Counted from the first letter of the stretch, positions 7,799 to 14,265 are shown. The stretch: 40,296 nt of DNA from an uncultured Prevotella sp. (GCA_905233245.1 CAJODK010000023.1:1-40296); one strand, 5' to 3'. Notes: generated by a model from the letters alone, not told the origin. Numbers and translations: made by a program.

Positions 7799-9853
7799 CT
7801 ACTCAGCCTTGTTCTCTGTCTTCTCGTCCTTTATCACGTGGTCTATAAACTGCTTCACCACATTCTCATCTATCTCGCCCTGCTCGTCAAAGAAGTCAGG
7901 GAAAGTCAGGTCGCTCTCCTCCTTATCGTCCTCTTTCTTCTTGTATTTCAGCAGAGGCGAACCATCCTCAGCATAGTCCTTAAACACATCGTTCCATAGG
8001 TAGAAGGCAACCTTATTCACAAACGTGTCAGCACTTATCTCATTGTTGTCAGCCAAGCAGAAGAAGTAACCCAACTGCTTATCAGCAGTAGAAGTCATTG
8101 CGACAATTCTGTCATTTATCTTATTGATAAACTCCCACCAGTCGTAGCCTTCGCCCACCTTTATCTTCCAATTCAGAGGCTGTTTGGTCTCCTTGTCCAC
8201 ACCCTTCTTTATCTTGATGTACTTCCAATCCCATCTGCGTTTGAATGCAGAATCTATTGGGAACAGACTCTGGTCAGAGGTGTTCATCGTAGCCCAGATA
8301 TAGAGGTTGTTAGGCAACTTGAGTTCTCTGCCTTCTTTTATGCTTGTTGTAAGATTTTCTCTATCATCTGCATTTTCCAGTTTCTCCTTTATGTGGTTGG
8401 CTAAATCATTATCAGCAACTATCTCATATTTTGAATAGCCATCCTCATCCCTGTCGAGCAGTTGGAAGAGGTCACCAAATATCTGTGCGCAATTACCACG
8501 ATTTATTTCTTCAATTATGAGGAATACAGGCTCTTCAGTCTGCCATGCTCTAACGTAAGCATTTGTGAAAGCCTGAGGGCAGAAAGTGTATGTAATTCTT
8601 CCGTCTTCTGGCTTGTCCATATATTCCTGACCTATAGCTACACCCTTAGATACCTCAACAGAATATGCTTCCGTAAAGCCACATGCAGCCAATATCTTTT
8701 TTATGCTTTCAGCAGATAAATCTTTTAATGATTTCCAATACTTTGCAGAAAACTTATGACAAGGGTATGGAGTTCCTGAAGACTTTATCTCTTTTAGTTT
8801 TACAGTCAACTCCTCAGGAGTATATATCTTTTCAGAAGACTTCATAGTAGGCTTGTAAGCCCCCACAAATGTTGAGTAATCGCTATCAGGATGGAATGTG
8901 GTTCTAAACACATTCACTTCAGGTAAATCTTTTGTAGTCTCGTAGATTGTATCACTCTTACCTGTGCCTGAAGCACCATAGTAGATTTGCTGAAGGGGTT
9001 GGTCAAGAGGTTTTGGAGATATTTTTCCTGTATTCATATTATTCTTATCGAGATTTATGTACTTAACTAAATTGGGATATTGTCTAATGTATATATCTTT
9101 GTTGTTATTATTGATAATATCAAAAACTCCATATTTCATCGCACCCATGTATTCAGTATATGCATCATCTCCATCTAAATATGAAGGGGAAATAAATGTA
9201 GAGTTCTCTCTTATATCTCTGAGAATTTCAGCAGAAAGCGTATTAGACAAAACGCAAACACCCTTGTTCACTTTTGATATCAAACCTGTAGTACATAGTG
9301 CATTTACAATTATGTCTGTTCTTGTTTTTTCAATCTTTGCTTCTTTGAATTTCTCTATTATGTAGTCCGATATTTCCCAATCCGATATTGTGGCACTATC
9401 TTCAAATCTTTCTGCAACTAAAGACAGCAGATTACTTTCGTACTTACCATCAACAAATATTCCTTGTTTAGAAAGAAGGATAAATGCATACTCTTCTATT
9501 GTTATGTTTTTAAGCATAACTTCGCGTCCCAATGGAGTAAGTTCAAAAATGTCATTCCCATCATCTATTTTAAGAAGTCCCATCTTCTTACAAAAAGTTA
9601 CTCTTGCAGGACTTTGCTCCTTGTTATTGGTCGTATATACAGGTTTATAGATGTCTTGCAAGTTAAAGTTTTGCTTAGCTCCACTATAAACAGGTTCTAC
9701 AAAACGCTGAAATGCCGTACCTAATGCAACCTCTGCTTTTCTTGCGTGCTCTATTCCACCCTTAGAGAAAGCATCAATCGCACTTACGAAGCAATAAATA
9801 GATTTAGGAGTTATATTAACTAACCCATCAACTGTACCTATCTGTAGTGCCAT
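7799..9853 (-). CDS. McrB-like AAA+ NTPase of the restriction system
   Basis: 684 residues. The AAA+ core of the McrB family is clear: Walker A GASGTGKS (293-300), Walker B FLIIEEINRGN (444-454), sensor 1 WATMNTSDQS (520-529) and an arginine-containing FKRRWDW (538-543). McrB proteins hydrolyse NTP, form a ring and drive translocation and cleavage with McrC. The first 270 residues are a separate helical part (winged-helix-like stretches around TPLGREVML), probably DNA or target recognition. It starts 2 nt after the methyltransferase stop and 5 nt before the LlaJI/McrC-like gene, so the three are one operon. Whether it uses GTP or ATP cannot be told from sequence. Confidence 0.88.
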   Translation of the reverse strand: MALQIGTVDGLVNITPKSIYCFVSAIDAFSKGGIEHARKAEVALGTAFQRFVEPVYSGAKQNFNLQDIYKPVYTTNNKEQSPARVTFCKKMGLLKIDDGNDIFELTPLGREVMLKNITIEEYAFILLSKQGIFVDGKYESNLLSLVAERFEDSATISDWEISDYIIEKFKEAKIEKTRTDIIVNALCTTGLISKVNKGVCVLSNTLSAEILRDIRENSTFISPSYLDGDDAYTEYMGAMKYGVFDIINNNNKDIYIRQYPNLVKYINLDKNNMNTGKISPKPLDQPLQQIYYGASGTGKSDTIYETTKDLPEVNVFRTTFHPDSDYSTFVGAYKPTMKSSEKIYTPEELTVKLKEIKSSGTPYPCHKFSAKYWKSLKDLSAESIKKILAACGFTEAYSVEVSKGVAIGQEYMDKPEDGRITYTFCPQAFTNAYVRAWQTEEPVFLIIEEINRGNCAQIFGDLFQLLDRDEDGYSKYEIVADNDLANHIKEKLENADDRENLTTSIKEGRELKLPNNLYIWATMNTSDQSLFPIDSAFKRRWDWKYIKIKKGVDKETKQPLNWKIKVGEGYDWWEFINKINDRIVAMTSTADKQLGYFFCLADNNEISADTFVNKVAFYLWNDVFKDYAEDGSPLLKYKKKEDDKEESDLTFPDFFDEQGEIDENVVKQFIDHVIKDEKTENKAE

Positions 9854-9855
9854 AA

Positions 9856-11193
9856 TTATATGTAAGGAATAAGGGTTTTAATCAATTCTTTTAGTACTGG
9901 GACAACTATAGAGTTCCCTGCATGACGATATGCAATACTATCACTCACGACAATTTTGAAAGTATCATCAAATCCCATGAGATTCATGCACTCTCTTGGT
10001 GTCATTTTTCTACCTACAGCATCAACCATGCCTTTACCATCATTAAAGTCAAACTTACCAATATAAATGCGAGAATCGTTATAATGATGTGCCTGAGGAT
10101 GTTCTACTCGAAAATCACCTATCCAGTTATCTTGTTGATTTGCAGTTTCACATCCAATGATATCTTGATTTACTCTTGACCTTCTTAAGTTCTTTGATGG
10201 CGTTGTAATCCACTCAAACCCCTTTTTGCCTAAGTAGTAAATATCGGGTATTGTTCTTTGCTCCAGATACTCTGTACTCTTATGTTTCAGTTCCATCTTA
10301 GGTGGGAAGCTATATGGGGTTTTGTATATATCTTCTCTAAATCCTATTAGAAACAATCTAGTTCTTAACTGAGGGTGGTTATAATCCTTAGCATCAAGGA
10401 TTGCCCACTCTATATGATAACCCAAAGACTTCCAAACTGAGAACATCACTTTCCATGTTTTACCTCCATCATTCTTTGTGACATTCTCTACATTTTCGTA
10501 TATAAATATCTTTGGCTTTGCTTCACTTATTACACGAGCATAGTCATAGAAGAGAGTTCCTCGTACATCTTCTAATCCCAATTTCTTTCCATAATTAGAA
10601 AAACTTTGACAAGGACTTCCACCTACAAGGACATCCAGTTTTCCTTCATATTCTCTTGCATCTAAGAACCTAATATCCTCATGCCATTGACTTTCCTTTA
10701 TTGGATAGTTAGCCATGTATGCATCCTTCACGTGATTATGCTCTTTCATAGCATCATATCGCTTATTTACATACTGCTCACGCTCCTTCATGGTCATATC
10801 AGGAGTCAACTGAACTATTTGGTTCTGTGTAATTGTCAGTCTATGTTTTACAGGGCTTTTACGGCCTTCCTTATGGAACTCCATAACCACAGGAGCATCC
10901 ATATTATGCTCTTCCAACTCATGAAGGAGTTTGTACAGAATATCTATCTCAACATCTCTATAATCACGCTTTACACCCACATGATTAATATAGTCTTCAC
11001 TGAAAGAAAGTAGTTGTTTATCATTCATACCTGCTGTTAACACTTTCAAATCCGAAAATGTTAGTGGCAATTCTCTTTCACCACAATCGCAAGCAAATAA
11101 GATTTCATGTTTTTGTCCCAACTGGTTCAAAGCATGTTCAAATGCTCCAATACCACTAAATAATGTTCCTACTTTTATTTTCTTGTTTGACAT
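9856..11193 (-). CDS. DNA (cytosine-5) methyltransferase
   Basis: 445 residues with C5-methyltransferase motifs in order: I GTLFSGIGAFE (9-19), IV GGSPCQSFS (191-199, catalytic C195), VI YENVEN (232-237), VIII QLRTRLFLIG (275-284), IX RKMTPRECMNLMGF and X YRHAGNSIVVPVL. The target-recognition region lies between VIII and IX. The stretch between motifs I and IV is unusually long (about 140 residues, 40-180), including a lysine/glutamate-rich part, so this enzyme has an inserted domain. It would protect the site attacked by the McrB/LlaJI-like pair. The ATG at 11193 directly follows the U-run of an intrinsic terminator, and the only SD-like bases (AGAGAGG) are in the terminator's 3' arm. Confidence 0.92.
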   Translation of the reverse strand: MSNKKIKVGTLFSGIGAFEHALNQLGQKHEILFACDCGERELPLTFSDLKVLTAGMNDKQLLSFSEDYINHVGVKRDYRDVEIDILYKLLHELEEHNMDAPVVMEFHKEGRKSPVKHRLTITQNQIVQLTPDMTMKEREQYVNKRYDAMKEHNHVKDAYMANYPIKESQWHEDIRFLDAREYEGKLDVLVGGSPCQSFSNYGKKLGLEDVRGTLFYDYARVISEAKPKIFIYENVENVTKNDGGKTWKVMFSVWKSLGYHIEWAILDAKDYNHPQLRTRLFLIGFREDIYKTPYSFPPKMELKHKSTEYLEQRTIPDIYYLGKKGFEWITTPSKNLRRSRVNQDIIGCETANQQDNWIGDFRVEHPQAHHYNDSRIYIGKFDFNDGKGMVDAVGRKMTPRECMNLMGFDDTFKIVVSDSIAYRHAGNSIVVPVLKELIKTLIPYI

Positions 11194-11229
11194 AAAAAAG
11201 CCCTCTCTTCGTTTTCAGAAAAGAGGGGC
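11194..11229 (-). terminator. Intrinsic terminator abutting the methyltransferase start codon
   Basis: On the minus strand GCCCCTCTTTTC (11229-11218), a 7-nt loop, then GAAGAGAGGGC (11210-11200) form an 11-bp stem with one bulged C and one G-U pair. Six U residues (11199-11194) follow, and the ATG comes immediately after at 11193. The wobble is only allowed in the minus-strand RNA, which fixes the direction. The 3' arm contains AGAGAGG, the only Shine-Dalgarno-like sequence for the methyltransferase, so the stem could block both transcription and translation. Confidence 0.8.
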
Positions 11230-11943
11230 GCAGGAGAATGATGTGTTTAACCAAGGCTTACTACGGCCCACATCAGACAACAATCCTTCTGTCCACGCCC
11301 CTTGGAGCGTAAACATCCTGATATGCTTGTCCGACTGATGCGTTCCTTGATGTAGTAATTCTGGTTAATCAGTCAATCACAAGGATGCTTGTTTTACTCT
11401 ATCGTTTTCTTTTGGAGTTATTATTATTTTCTGTTGCCTGCAAACACCCTGTGCAGACGGGATTTATAGATAGTATGGATTTAGACATATACATAAGAAA
11501 ATGCGTGGGTGTTTTCCTTCTGCCTGTTCGTCTTCGAGGCCTACCACAGCCTTACTAGTAAACAGACAGAGAAACATCCACGCTGGAGAATATAGTACGT
11601 CCGTAAAGTGTGCCAATGAGGGTTTCCCCTCGCGGCACACTACGGAGAGTATATACTACACCCCGTGGTCGTCATCTCTGCAGTGTTCTTGACCAGTGTT
11701 CGATTGTGGTAATTTCGAAGACCAAAAACAAAGCGTCAGAATTCGACCTATGGTCGCTTGCCTAAGCAAGAACGCCTTTCCGATATGTTATGCTCCATCA
11801 CAGGCTCAGCCACTGCTCTCGGCGCTTCACAGCCATGGATGGATTTTTATTGTGAGCATGAACATCCCCAGACCTCAGTCAAATCAAGGATGTTATGTTT
11901 CTTCTCTAGTTTCTTGTTCAGTTTGTTTGTTCAGTTAATTCTA
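11200..11943 (-). ncRNA. Candidate large structured RNA / leader of the methyltransferase operon (about 740 nt)
   Basis: No plausible ORF lies here. A minus-strand -7 box is at 11956-11949 and a terminator at 11229-11194, so the natural product is an RNA of about 740 nt. Helices seen by eye (plus coordinates): 11861-11867/11888-11894; 11790-11795/11854-11859; 11730-11736/11772-11779 closing two adjacent hairpins (11744-11748/11752-11756 and 11757-11761/11766-11770); 11600-11614/11634-11646 with an apical 11618-11622/11627-11631; 11503-11514/11572-11583 extended by 11519-11528/11561-11570; 11271-11280/11327-11340; 11248-11264/11352-11368. This is far more pairing than expected by chance. It does not look like RNase P RNA, tmRNA, 6S or SRP RNA, and I cannot place it in a known class. 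Confidence 0.6.
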
Positions 11944-11948
11944 CTTTG

Positions 11949-11956
11949 CAAAAGTA
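11949..11956 (-). promoter_or_regulatory. -7 box for the large structured RNA
   Basis: Minus strand TACTTTTG (11956-11949) fits the Bacteroidetes TAnnTTTG element. No good TTTG is found 19-20 nt upstream, so the promoter may be weak or regulated. No other minus-strand TAnnTTTG was found between here and the methyltransferase start. Confidence 0.5.
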
Positions 11957-11979
11957 CAACATTTCTTTGAAATTAACCT

Positions 11980-12110
11980 TTATTTTTTCAATTCTCAATT
12001 GTCAATTATCAATTATCCCAGCAGCGCAGCTCCGCGCCACTTGACATAAATCAAGCGGGCAATTTCTGACGCAATTTTAACGTAAAATGGTGGGTGCTAG
12101 GGCTTGTGAT
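11980..12110. repeat. Dispersed repeat, copy 1 (with TTGACATAAATCAA)
   Basis: It begins with heptamer-like AATTCTCAATTGTCAATTATC and continues with CCAGCAGCGCAGCTCCGCGCC. A hairpin CTTGA-CATAAA-TCAAG (12040-12055) follows, then GCGGGCAATTTCTGACGCA, TTTTAACGTAAAATGG and TGGGTGCTAGGG. The latter half is almost identical to 13688-13760. The first half recurs at 12881-12940. The core TTGACATAAATCAA matches the FNR/CRP-type palindrome TTGAT-N4-ATCAA except at one base. Confidence 0.75.
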
Positions 12111-12116
12111 TATGTA

Positions 12117-12539
12117 TCAGGAGTTGTCTGTAACTATCCTTGTCGCAAGAAATTCATCCAGTGTAACGAGATTCAACTGCGGGAATGGCAAATCGCGAAG
12201 TATATCGAAATGACTATCCTCGGAAACGAGATAGTCGGCGCCTGCAGCAAAGGCACAATCTACAAACTTGTTGTCATCGGGATCTGATGTGATGATGCCC
12301 ATGCGGAAATGTGGGTCCAAAAATTCTACATTTGTTTGGTTGAGCAACAACATAACTACGTTCTCTGCTACGGTGGGAGTTATTTGTTGTTCTAGAATCT
12401 CTTGGTACTCATCTAGTATCTCATTGGTGATACACAATGTATACCGCCCCTCAAGAAATGCATCCCAAATAGGACGATAGGGGCTTTTCCTGGAGATAAT
12501 CTGCAGAAGGCAGTTGGTGTCAATGACTACGGGATTCAT
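12117..12539 (-). CDS. PIN-domain toxin (toxin-antitoxin, putative ribonuclease)
   Basis: 140 residues with the PIN acidic quartet in place: VVIDTNCLL (D7), NEILDEYQEIL (E40/E44 region), SDPDDNKFVDCAFAAGADYLVSEDSHFD. This is the pattern of the PIN toxins annotated as 'toxin component, PIN family' (COG1569 type), metal-dependent RNases. It follows the small antitoxin-like gene by 9 nt. No truncation is seen; the length is typical. Confidence 0.85.
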   Translation of the reverse strand: MNPVVIDTNCLLQIISRKSPYRPIWDAFLEGRYTLCITNEILDEYQEILEQQITPTVAENVVMLLLNQTNVEFLDPHFRMGIITSDPDDNKFVDCAFAAGADYLVSEDSHFDILRDLPFPQLNLVTLDEFLATRIVTDNS

Positions 12540-12548
12540 CTTCAGAAA

Positions 12549-12767
12549 TTATTTGTAAGATGTGCGGAAATGGCTGCCGCGCAGTTCCTGCAACTTAGCT
12601 GCGTCATATTGTCCGCTCTCCCAAAGAGAATCCATCTCATCATCTATTCTCTTGGCATAGAATGCAGCCAACTGCTGGCGAAGAGCCTCCAGTCCAGTTT
12701 CTGTCTTGATGTGGGAAACCAGATTAAACACTTGTACCTGCGCTGGTGTGAAAGTTATAGCATTCAT
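12549..12767 (-). CDS. Small antitoxin-like partner of the PIN toxin
   Basis: 72 residues starting MNAITFTPAQVQVFNLVSHI. The frame is open further upstream, but the promoter TAATTTTG (12804-12797) lies inside that extension, so I start at 12767. Helical and charged with DEMDSLWESGQYDAAKLQELRG, it is typical of short antitoxins that precede PIN toxins in Bacteroidetes. The DNA-binding type is unclear. Confidence 0.75.
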   Translation of the reverse strand: MNAITFTPAQVQVFNLVSHIKTETGLEALRQQLAAFYAKRIDDEMDSLWESGQYDAAKLQELRGSHFRTSYK

Positions 12768-12796
12768 ATATTTTCTTCTCTGATTAGTTACGGAGG

Positions 12797-12828
12797 CAAA
12801 ATTACTCAATTTGTTGCAATCTTCCAAA
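12797..12828 (-). promoter_or_regulatory. Promoter of the PIN toxin-antitoxin pair
   Basis: Minus strand TTTG (12828-12825), 20 nt, TAATTTTG (12804-12797). Expected start near 12790, about 23 nt before the antitoxin ATG. Confidence 0.7.
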
Positions 12829-12880
12829 TTTTTCCAGAAAAAAATGATTTCCCCATTTTTAATCCCTCATCTTTCATCTT

Positions 12881-12973
12881 TAATTCTCAATTGTCAATTA
12901 TCCCAGCAGCGCAGCTCCGCGCCTCTTGATATAAATCAATTCGCTCGCTTCGAGCATGTTTTTAACAAAAAAG
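12881..12973. repeat. Dispersed repeat, copy 3, with perfect TTGATATAAATCAA palindrome
   Basis: It contains AATTCTCAATTGTCAATTATC and CCAGCAGCGCAGCTCCGCGCC as in copy 1. Then comes TTGATATAAATCAA (12926-12939), a perfect match to the TTGAT-N4-ATCAA palindrome of FNR/CRP-type regulators, a hairpin GCTCG-CTT-CGAGC, and TTTTTAACAAAAAAG. It leads straight into the promoter of the two-arm RNA candidate. The palindrome centre is about 79 nt upstream of the predicted start. Confidence 0.65.
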
Positions 12974-13005
12974 TTTGGTGATTTCAGAAAAAGTTCTTAC
13001 CTTTG
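12974..13005 (+). promoter_or_regulatory. Promoter of the two-arm RNA candidate
   Basis: TTTG (12974-12977), 20 nt, TACCTTTG (12998-13005): a full match to the Bacteroidetes promoter consensus on the plus strand. No plus-strand gene follows, only the structured element at 13012-13150. Confidence 0.75.
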
Positions 13006-13011
13006 TGGCGT

Positions 13012-13150
13012 GGAAGGAACCTATTCGGAGCAGGAGCCCCGGTTGGTCTGGCAAGTTGCCTGTTCTCGAATAGAAGCACTTTTAACTCCGCTTCAGATGG
13101 ATAGCCCCGATTGGTTCGGCAAGCAAGGCCATTAAAGCGCAGTTCCATAT
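13012..13150 (+). ncRNA. Candidate two-arm structured RNA with duplicated apical motif
   Basis: A closing helix GGAAC/GTTCC (13016-13020/13142-13146) holds two arms. Arm A: CTATTCG/CGAATAG (13021-13027/13067-13073) and CAGG/CCTG (13031-13034/13059-13062). Arm B: GCACTTTTAA/TTAAAGCGC (13076-13085/13132-13140, one mismatch) and ATGG/CCAT. Each arm ends in a copy of a 21-nt motif (13035-13055 and 13103-13123, 17-18 of 21 identical). The motif folds into an apical hairpin with UUGGU loop: CCGG/CUGG in A and CCGA/UCGG in B, so the differences preserve pairing. A 54-codon minus-strand frame (12984-13148) overlaps, but the 68-nt repeat period is not a multiple of three, which favours RNA over protein. 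No terminator is seen at the 3' end. Confidence 0.5.
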
Positions 13151-13159
13151 CTAATGCCT

Positions 13160-13465
13160 TTAGAATATTGGCTTGACAACCTCCACTCTCATGCCTAATG
13201 CACCAATGATGCGATAGAATACCCCAACACTGGGAGTGATTACACCATTCTCTATCTTAGAGATATATGACTTGGTAGTATTAGTACGCTCTGCCAATTC
13301 TGCCTGAGTAACTTTTGCCTCTTTACGAGCCTCCTGAAGAATCTGACCTGAATAGAATGAATAGGCTGCTTCCTCAGCACGAGCACGCTCTGGAGTTCCA
13401 ACTTTGCCGAACTTTGCGTCAAGCACTGCGTCGTAGTCAACTATTTTGTGATTGTTTGTCTGCAT
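13160..13465 (-). CDS. XRE/HigA-type helix-turn-helix protein (orphan antitoxin-like)
   Basis: 101 residues with an HTH_3 domain in the C-terminal half: TQAELAERTNTTKSYISKIENGVITPSVGVFYRIIGALG. In Bacteroidetes this type normally follows a RelE/HigB-like toxin gene. Here no toxin frame is found upstream (13466-13769) or downstream, so it is an orphan antitoxin or stand-alone regulator. A promoter with TAACTTTG (13492-13485) lies directly upstream. The N-terminal 40 residues (EERARAEEAAYSF-like region) are the usual helical toxin-contacting extension. Confidence 0.8.
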   Translation of the reverse strand: MQTNNHKIVDYDAVLDAKFGKVGTPERARAEEAAYSFYSGQILQEARKEAKVTQAELAERTNTTKSYISKIENGVITPSVGVFYRIIGALGMRVEVVKPIF

Positions 13466-13484
13466 ATCTTTCTCATTCTGTGCG

Positions 13485-13514
13485 CAAAGTTACGGAAAGT
13501 TATCAAATCATGCA
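13485..13514 (-). promoter_or_regulatory. Promoter of the HTH gene
   Basis: Minus strand TAACTTTG (13492-13485) with TTG about 20 nt upstream (13514-13512). Expected start near 13478, 12-13 nt before the ATG. Confidence 0.6.
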
Positions 13515-13769
13515 ACTTTTCTTTCAATTATTTTTCAGATTTATCAAAGTCAGCTGGCATTACCAGTTGTTCGTTATTGTATTTAGTTATCTCAAAATAA
13601 ACTCTGTACAAAACTAAAAACAAAGATAAAAAAAACTTCAACCCTAAAAAATCTAGTCATATAAAACAACATCTAGCCACCTTCGGGACACTTGACATAA
13701 ATCAAGCGGATAATTTCTGACGCAATTTTAACGTAAAATGGTGGGTACTAGGGATGTGATTCTATTTGA
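13493..13769. repeat. Gap with dispersed repeat, copy 2 (13688-13760)
   Basis: No gene is seen. The first 190 bases are A-rich and featureless to my eye apart from the HTH promoter. 13688-13760 repeats copy 1 (12038-12110): CTTGACATAAATCAAGCGG, AATTTCTGACGCAATTTTAA, CGTAAAATGGTGGGT and CTAGGG, with only a few differences. Both copies lie just downstream of a minus-strand toxin/antitoxin gene, like a shared 3' flank. Confidence 0.7.
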
Positions 13770-13934
13770 TTAATAAGGGTATCGGGGGCACGTCTCACGT
13801 TCCAGTTCGTCTAAAGCAGTATCGAAGTCTTGATACTGACCGTTGGCAAACTGTTGCTCGCTTTTCTTTATTCTTGCCTCAAGCTCTGTCTTGGTGTATG
13901 CAATGCTCTTGCTCTCAGAAGATAGCGACTCCAT
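13770..13934 (-). CDS. Small antitoxin-like ORF overlapping the MNT gene
   Basis: 54 residues, MESLSSESKSIAYTKTELEA then RIKKSEQQFANGQYQDFDTA and LDELERETCPRYPY. It overlaps the last 20 nt of the nucleotidyltransferase gene, suggesting coupling. The pattern T-(K)-x-E-L-x-A-R-I-x-x-S-E-x-x-x-x-x-G-x-x-x-x-x-x-x-A-x-x-E-L-E is that of short RelB-like or Phd-like antitoxins, but I cannot assign a family. The usual partner of an MNT antitoxin (a HEPN/HepT toxin) is missing at this spot, so this may be a replaced or decayed module. Confidence 0.5.
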   Translation of the reverse strand: MESLSSESKSIAYTKTELEARIKKSEQQFANGQYQDFDTALDELERETCPRYPY

Positions 13935-14208
13935 CTCTTTCTATTCGTTTTTTTAGTCGAGGGTTAAGGTTGCGGTGATTGCGGATAATGTCAACTTTCC
14001 TTCCTGTAGAGGACTCTAGATATTCCTTTGCCTGCAGGAGGAGAAAGGGATTGGGGGTGACGGTCTCTACAAAGACATCAACATCGCTGTCTTCACGTTG
14101 CTCGTCACGTGCTATAGAGCCAAACAAGAGTAGCGAGGTGATGCCATAGGCGTCTCGTAATGTTGGGCTACATTGTTTTAGTATGTTGACGTAATCTTTT
14201 CTGGACAT
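13915..14208 (-). CDS. Minimal nucleotidyltransferase (MntA-like antitoxin)
   Basis: 97 residues with the minimal nucleotidyltransferase signature GSIARDEQREDSDVDVFVE (residues about 30-48): G-S, then the two Asp of D-x-D. Such proteins form HEPN/MNT toxin-antitoxin systems, where MNT adds AMP to the HEPN toxin. No HEPN (HepT) gene is adjacent; only a 54-residue ORF overlaps its end. Promoter TTTG-19-TAAATTTG lies at 14265-14235. Length is normal for the family. Confidence 0.85.
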   Translation of the reverse strand: MSRKDYVNILKQCSPTLRDAYGITSLLLFGSIARDEQREDSDVDVFVETVTPNPFLLLQAKEYLESSTGRKVDIIRNHRNLNPRLKKRIERDGVAIF

Positions 14209-14234
14209 AATGCTGATATTCCTATTCTTGCTTG

Positions 14235-14265
14235 CAAATTTACAAATAAACTTTGTAATAACAAA
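14235..14265 (-). promoter_or_regulatory. Promoter of the MNT gene
   Basis: Minus strand TTTG (14265-14262), 19 nt, TAAATTTG (14242-14235). Expected start near 14228, about 20 nt before the ATG. Confidence 0.7.

Noticed and set aside
11200..11943. Considered RNase P RNA, tmRNA, group II intron and retron RNA
   Set aside because: No conserved RNase P core, no tRNA-like ends or tag frame, no domain V-like hairpin with proper ends, and no reverse transcriptase nearby.
11501..11970. Plus-strand frames of 63-80 codons in the structured region
   Set aside because: No promoter, no RBS, unlikely composition, and the bases are accounted for by long helices of a minus-strand RNA.
12984..13148. Minus-strand 54-codon frame MELRFNGLACRTNRGYPSEA...
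   Set aside because: No RBS and the internal 68-nt repeat shifts frame between copies while base pairing is kept; RNA explanation preferred, though a widespread hypothetical peptide is not excluded.
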